The notes beneath the pieces are model-generated. The model searched no databases, was not told the DNA's origin, and was given only the letters and a program-made list of their open reading frames with translations. From Mariannaea sp. PMI_226 (Eukaryota; Ascomycota; Sordariomycetes; Hypocreales; Nectriaceae), in assembly GCA_024336345.1 (NCBI GenBank), contig JANFOG010000008.1, positions 1,116,001 to 1,180,000 on the forward strand: a stretch of DNA of 64,000 nucleotides, read 5' to 3'. Shown here piece by piece: positions 62,215 to 64,000 of the stretch. Both the position numbers and the translations under genes were made by a program. Numbering within the stretch: position 1 is the first letter of the stretch; each line of letters starts with the position of its first letter.

Positions 62215-64000
62215 GATGACTGGTGAGGAGCTGAATAAAAGAGAAGGCCGGAGGTTGTCTGGTGGCGGGTGCCAGTCACTTTTAATTTACTAAATTCTTC
62301 CCTGGTTGGGTTCGACTATGGGATGTCTTGTCAGCACGACACTTGGTGGTTACGAACGATGGAAATATTGACGGGAAGAGAAAAATTGGCAAGCTGAACG
62401 AGGTTGGGTGGCAGTGATGCTAGATGACGCAGGTGTGTGTGTGTGTGTATGTTTATGTCGAGCAGGTGTGTTGTGTTTGGAGGGCAGATGTGTGTAGAGC
62501 ATGCGCATTGCAGAGGAAGCAGCAAAAGAGGCATCACTTACCGTTTTTCCCCCTTGGAAAGAAGTCAATTGACTCGGAAACTTTGAATGGATGAGGGAAT
62601 GAAGAGTCAGGGAGAAGGAAAGAAGCTCTTGTGCATCAGGGCAGGAGAGGGGGGGCTGCACATTTATACACTTATCAGCCACCTCCAGCACAAAAGCTTC
62701 TCCGTTGTCCTTCCGCCTTTTGTCTTGCTTGCCTCGAGCTCCTCCAACCCAAAGCTAGACCTGGTCTCTCATACCAAAGACCAAGCTTCCCCCCCCGCCG
62801 CCTCCCCTCTCCCCAAAAAGTTGGTCATGAGGGAGGGGGTGTGATGGGGCCTCCGCTCTGTTCTCCATTCTCCGTTCTAGGTAGGTAATTGGAGATCTAA
62901 ACTCCGTAGCGTGTGTTTGTAGATGTGGTCAGCTCTGGGTCTGGTTCCATTGCACGGAGTACAAGTGTGCCTTTTGGTTGAACTTTGGGGCAACAGGTAG
63001 GTCCCGGAGTGCAGTAACTAAGGTAGTCTTCAGTTAGCTCTCTTCATCATGATGCGGAGCCGGGGTGGGAGTGAAAGTGGGAGGGCGAAGAGGGGCAGTT
63101 TGTGGGGAAGAGATTGCGGTAAGTTAGGTACGGATACCGTGCAGCACAGTCAGTAGGCAGTCTACATACCTGTCATACTGGTCCCATCCACCATCTGTCG
63201 CCTAGTAAAGCCTCTCGCGTGGGGGATGATAACCAACCCCTCTTGGAATACTAAAATAATTAGCGATTGAAAAAAAAAAAAAAGGCCCAAAAAGAAACCC
63301 AGAAACAAAAATGGATGTCTCAATTAAGCGCTCCGCAGAAACTAATGATTTGGACTGCCATTGCCCGACAACGGCAACGCCAAAGATACCATGTAATAAC
63401 AAGACCGATGATGATTCCATGCCAAGGGGATCGCTTCTCGAACCCCTTCCTCCAGGCTACCATAGTACATTGGTATGCACAATCGGCACCGCAGACCTGG
63501 GGTATTACCACCATATCAATCCCTACCCCCAATGCTCTCTGCTTCTTGGGCCTTGCGTCTTGGATCTCGGGTCTCGCCAAAACATCCCCCATGTCGAGAT
63601 ACTCCAAGATCCGATCTAGCTATCCATGCATGAGCCCACACCCACGTTTTGAACAAGTACCACGCCGCTTCCGCTCTCCGAGCGCTGCTGGGTGCGTGCT
63701 GCGAGTATTGAAATACCATGTTGTTTGCATGCCAATCAGTTATTCTGCCCCCCCGTAAAAGTTACCACATTGATTGGAGACGTGCGTTAGACTTGCAACG
63801 AAATATCATCACAACAAAATATACGTGCACTCAAGGCACGAAAAGGTTTCTGCCACGCTGTACGAACATAATAATCAGCTTTCAACTTGCCGGTGCCCTT
63901 ATCTCTTTTCCCTCCGTATCGCAAAGGTCAAAGTGCCGGCCCGGTCCCGGACCGGATGCCGTGTGTCTATCTCGTGTCCATCACGTGGGAAAAGACCAAC
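62215..64000. other. 5' flank of the GABA transaminase gene; no further gene seen
   Basis: The first 500 bases are the promoter and leader of the GABA transaminase (TG-repeat at about 62430-62450). CGGAGTAC-type words occur at 62902 and 62955. Open frames near 63267-63760 (up to 163 codons, two overlapping frames) have no recognisable features. Confidence 0.45.

Noticed and set aside
63267..63758. Overlapping 163- and 102-codon frames near the window end
   Set aside because: Two competing frames, no domain, and a poly-A run at the start. An orphan gene cannot be excluded but is not supported.

Overview
The window is nuclear DNA from a filamentous ascomycete, most likely a sordariomycete. The evidence is: genes with short introns (mostly 51-95 nt, GT-AG, CTRAC-like branch points); fungus-only families (DUF2841/YDR124W-like, fungal Cbf1, a Ycf1-type ABC transporter); and intergenic DNA sprinkled with TACCTA and CGGAGTAC/GTACTCCG words. 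I saw no virus, rRNA, tRNA, CRISPR, intact transposon or secondary-metabolite cluster. This looks like a conserved housekeeping segment of a chromosome core.

Layout: 1-2792 (+) second half of a YCF1-like vacuolar ABCC transporter; 2793-13156 a 10.4 kb stretch without a convincing gene; 13157-15154 (+) DUF2841 protein; 16958-17945 (-) Cbf1 bHLH factor; 21462-22843 (+) Fyv10/Gid9 of the GID/CTLH ubiquitin ligase; 23819-25344 (-) Caf1/Pop2 deadenylase; 26227-26669 (+) complex I B12 subunit; 27683-29401 (-) coiled-coil protein; 32717-33325 (+) four-TM membrane protein interrupted by an in-frame TAG; 33883-35622 (-) conserved fungal protein with a possible split galactose-binding-like fold; 38383-40007 (+) SUMO E1 subunit Aos1; 41796-45383 (-) large RGG- and Pro-rich protein whose frame runs on for 188 codons after its TAG; 49478-50554 (+) Bmt5-like rRNA methyltransferase; 51477-54403 (-) Set2 H3K36 methyltransferase; 58294-59465 (+) AT-hook-like protein; 60652-62214 (-) mitochondrial GABA transaminase. 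The genes do not form a pathway, but many act in gene expression (Cbf1, Caf1, Set2, Bmt5) or in ubiquitin/SUMO control (Fyv10, Aos1).

Two large-scale patterns stand out. First, two genes, and possibly a third (Caf1), have a reading frame that is continuous except for one TAG. In the four-TM gene and the RGG/Pro-rich gene the TAG lies in a predicted RNA hairpin loop. This is what is expected of UAG-to-UGG (stop-to-Trp) A-to-I mRNA editing, known from sexual-stage Sordariomycetes. Second, from the DUF2841 gene to the GABA transaminase all 14 genes alternate strand without exception. This gives short 3'-3' gaps (0.6-1.8 kb) and mostly long 5'-5' gaps (0.9-4.1 kb). All exon boundaries were placed by eye from splice consensus and protein-family expectation.
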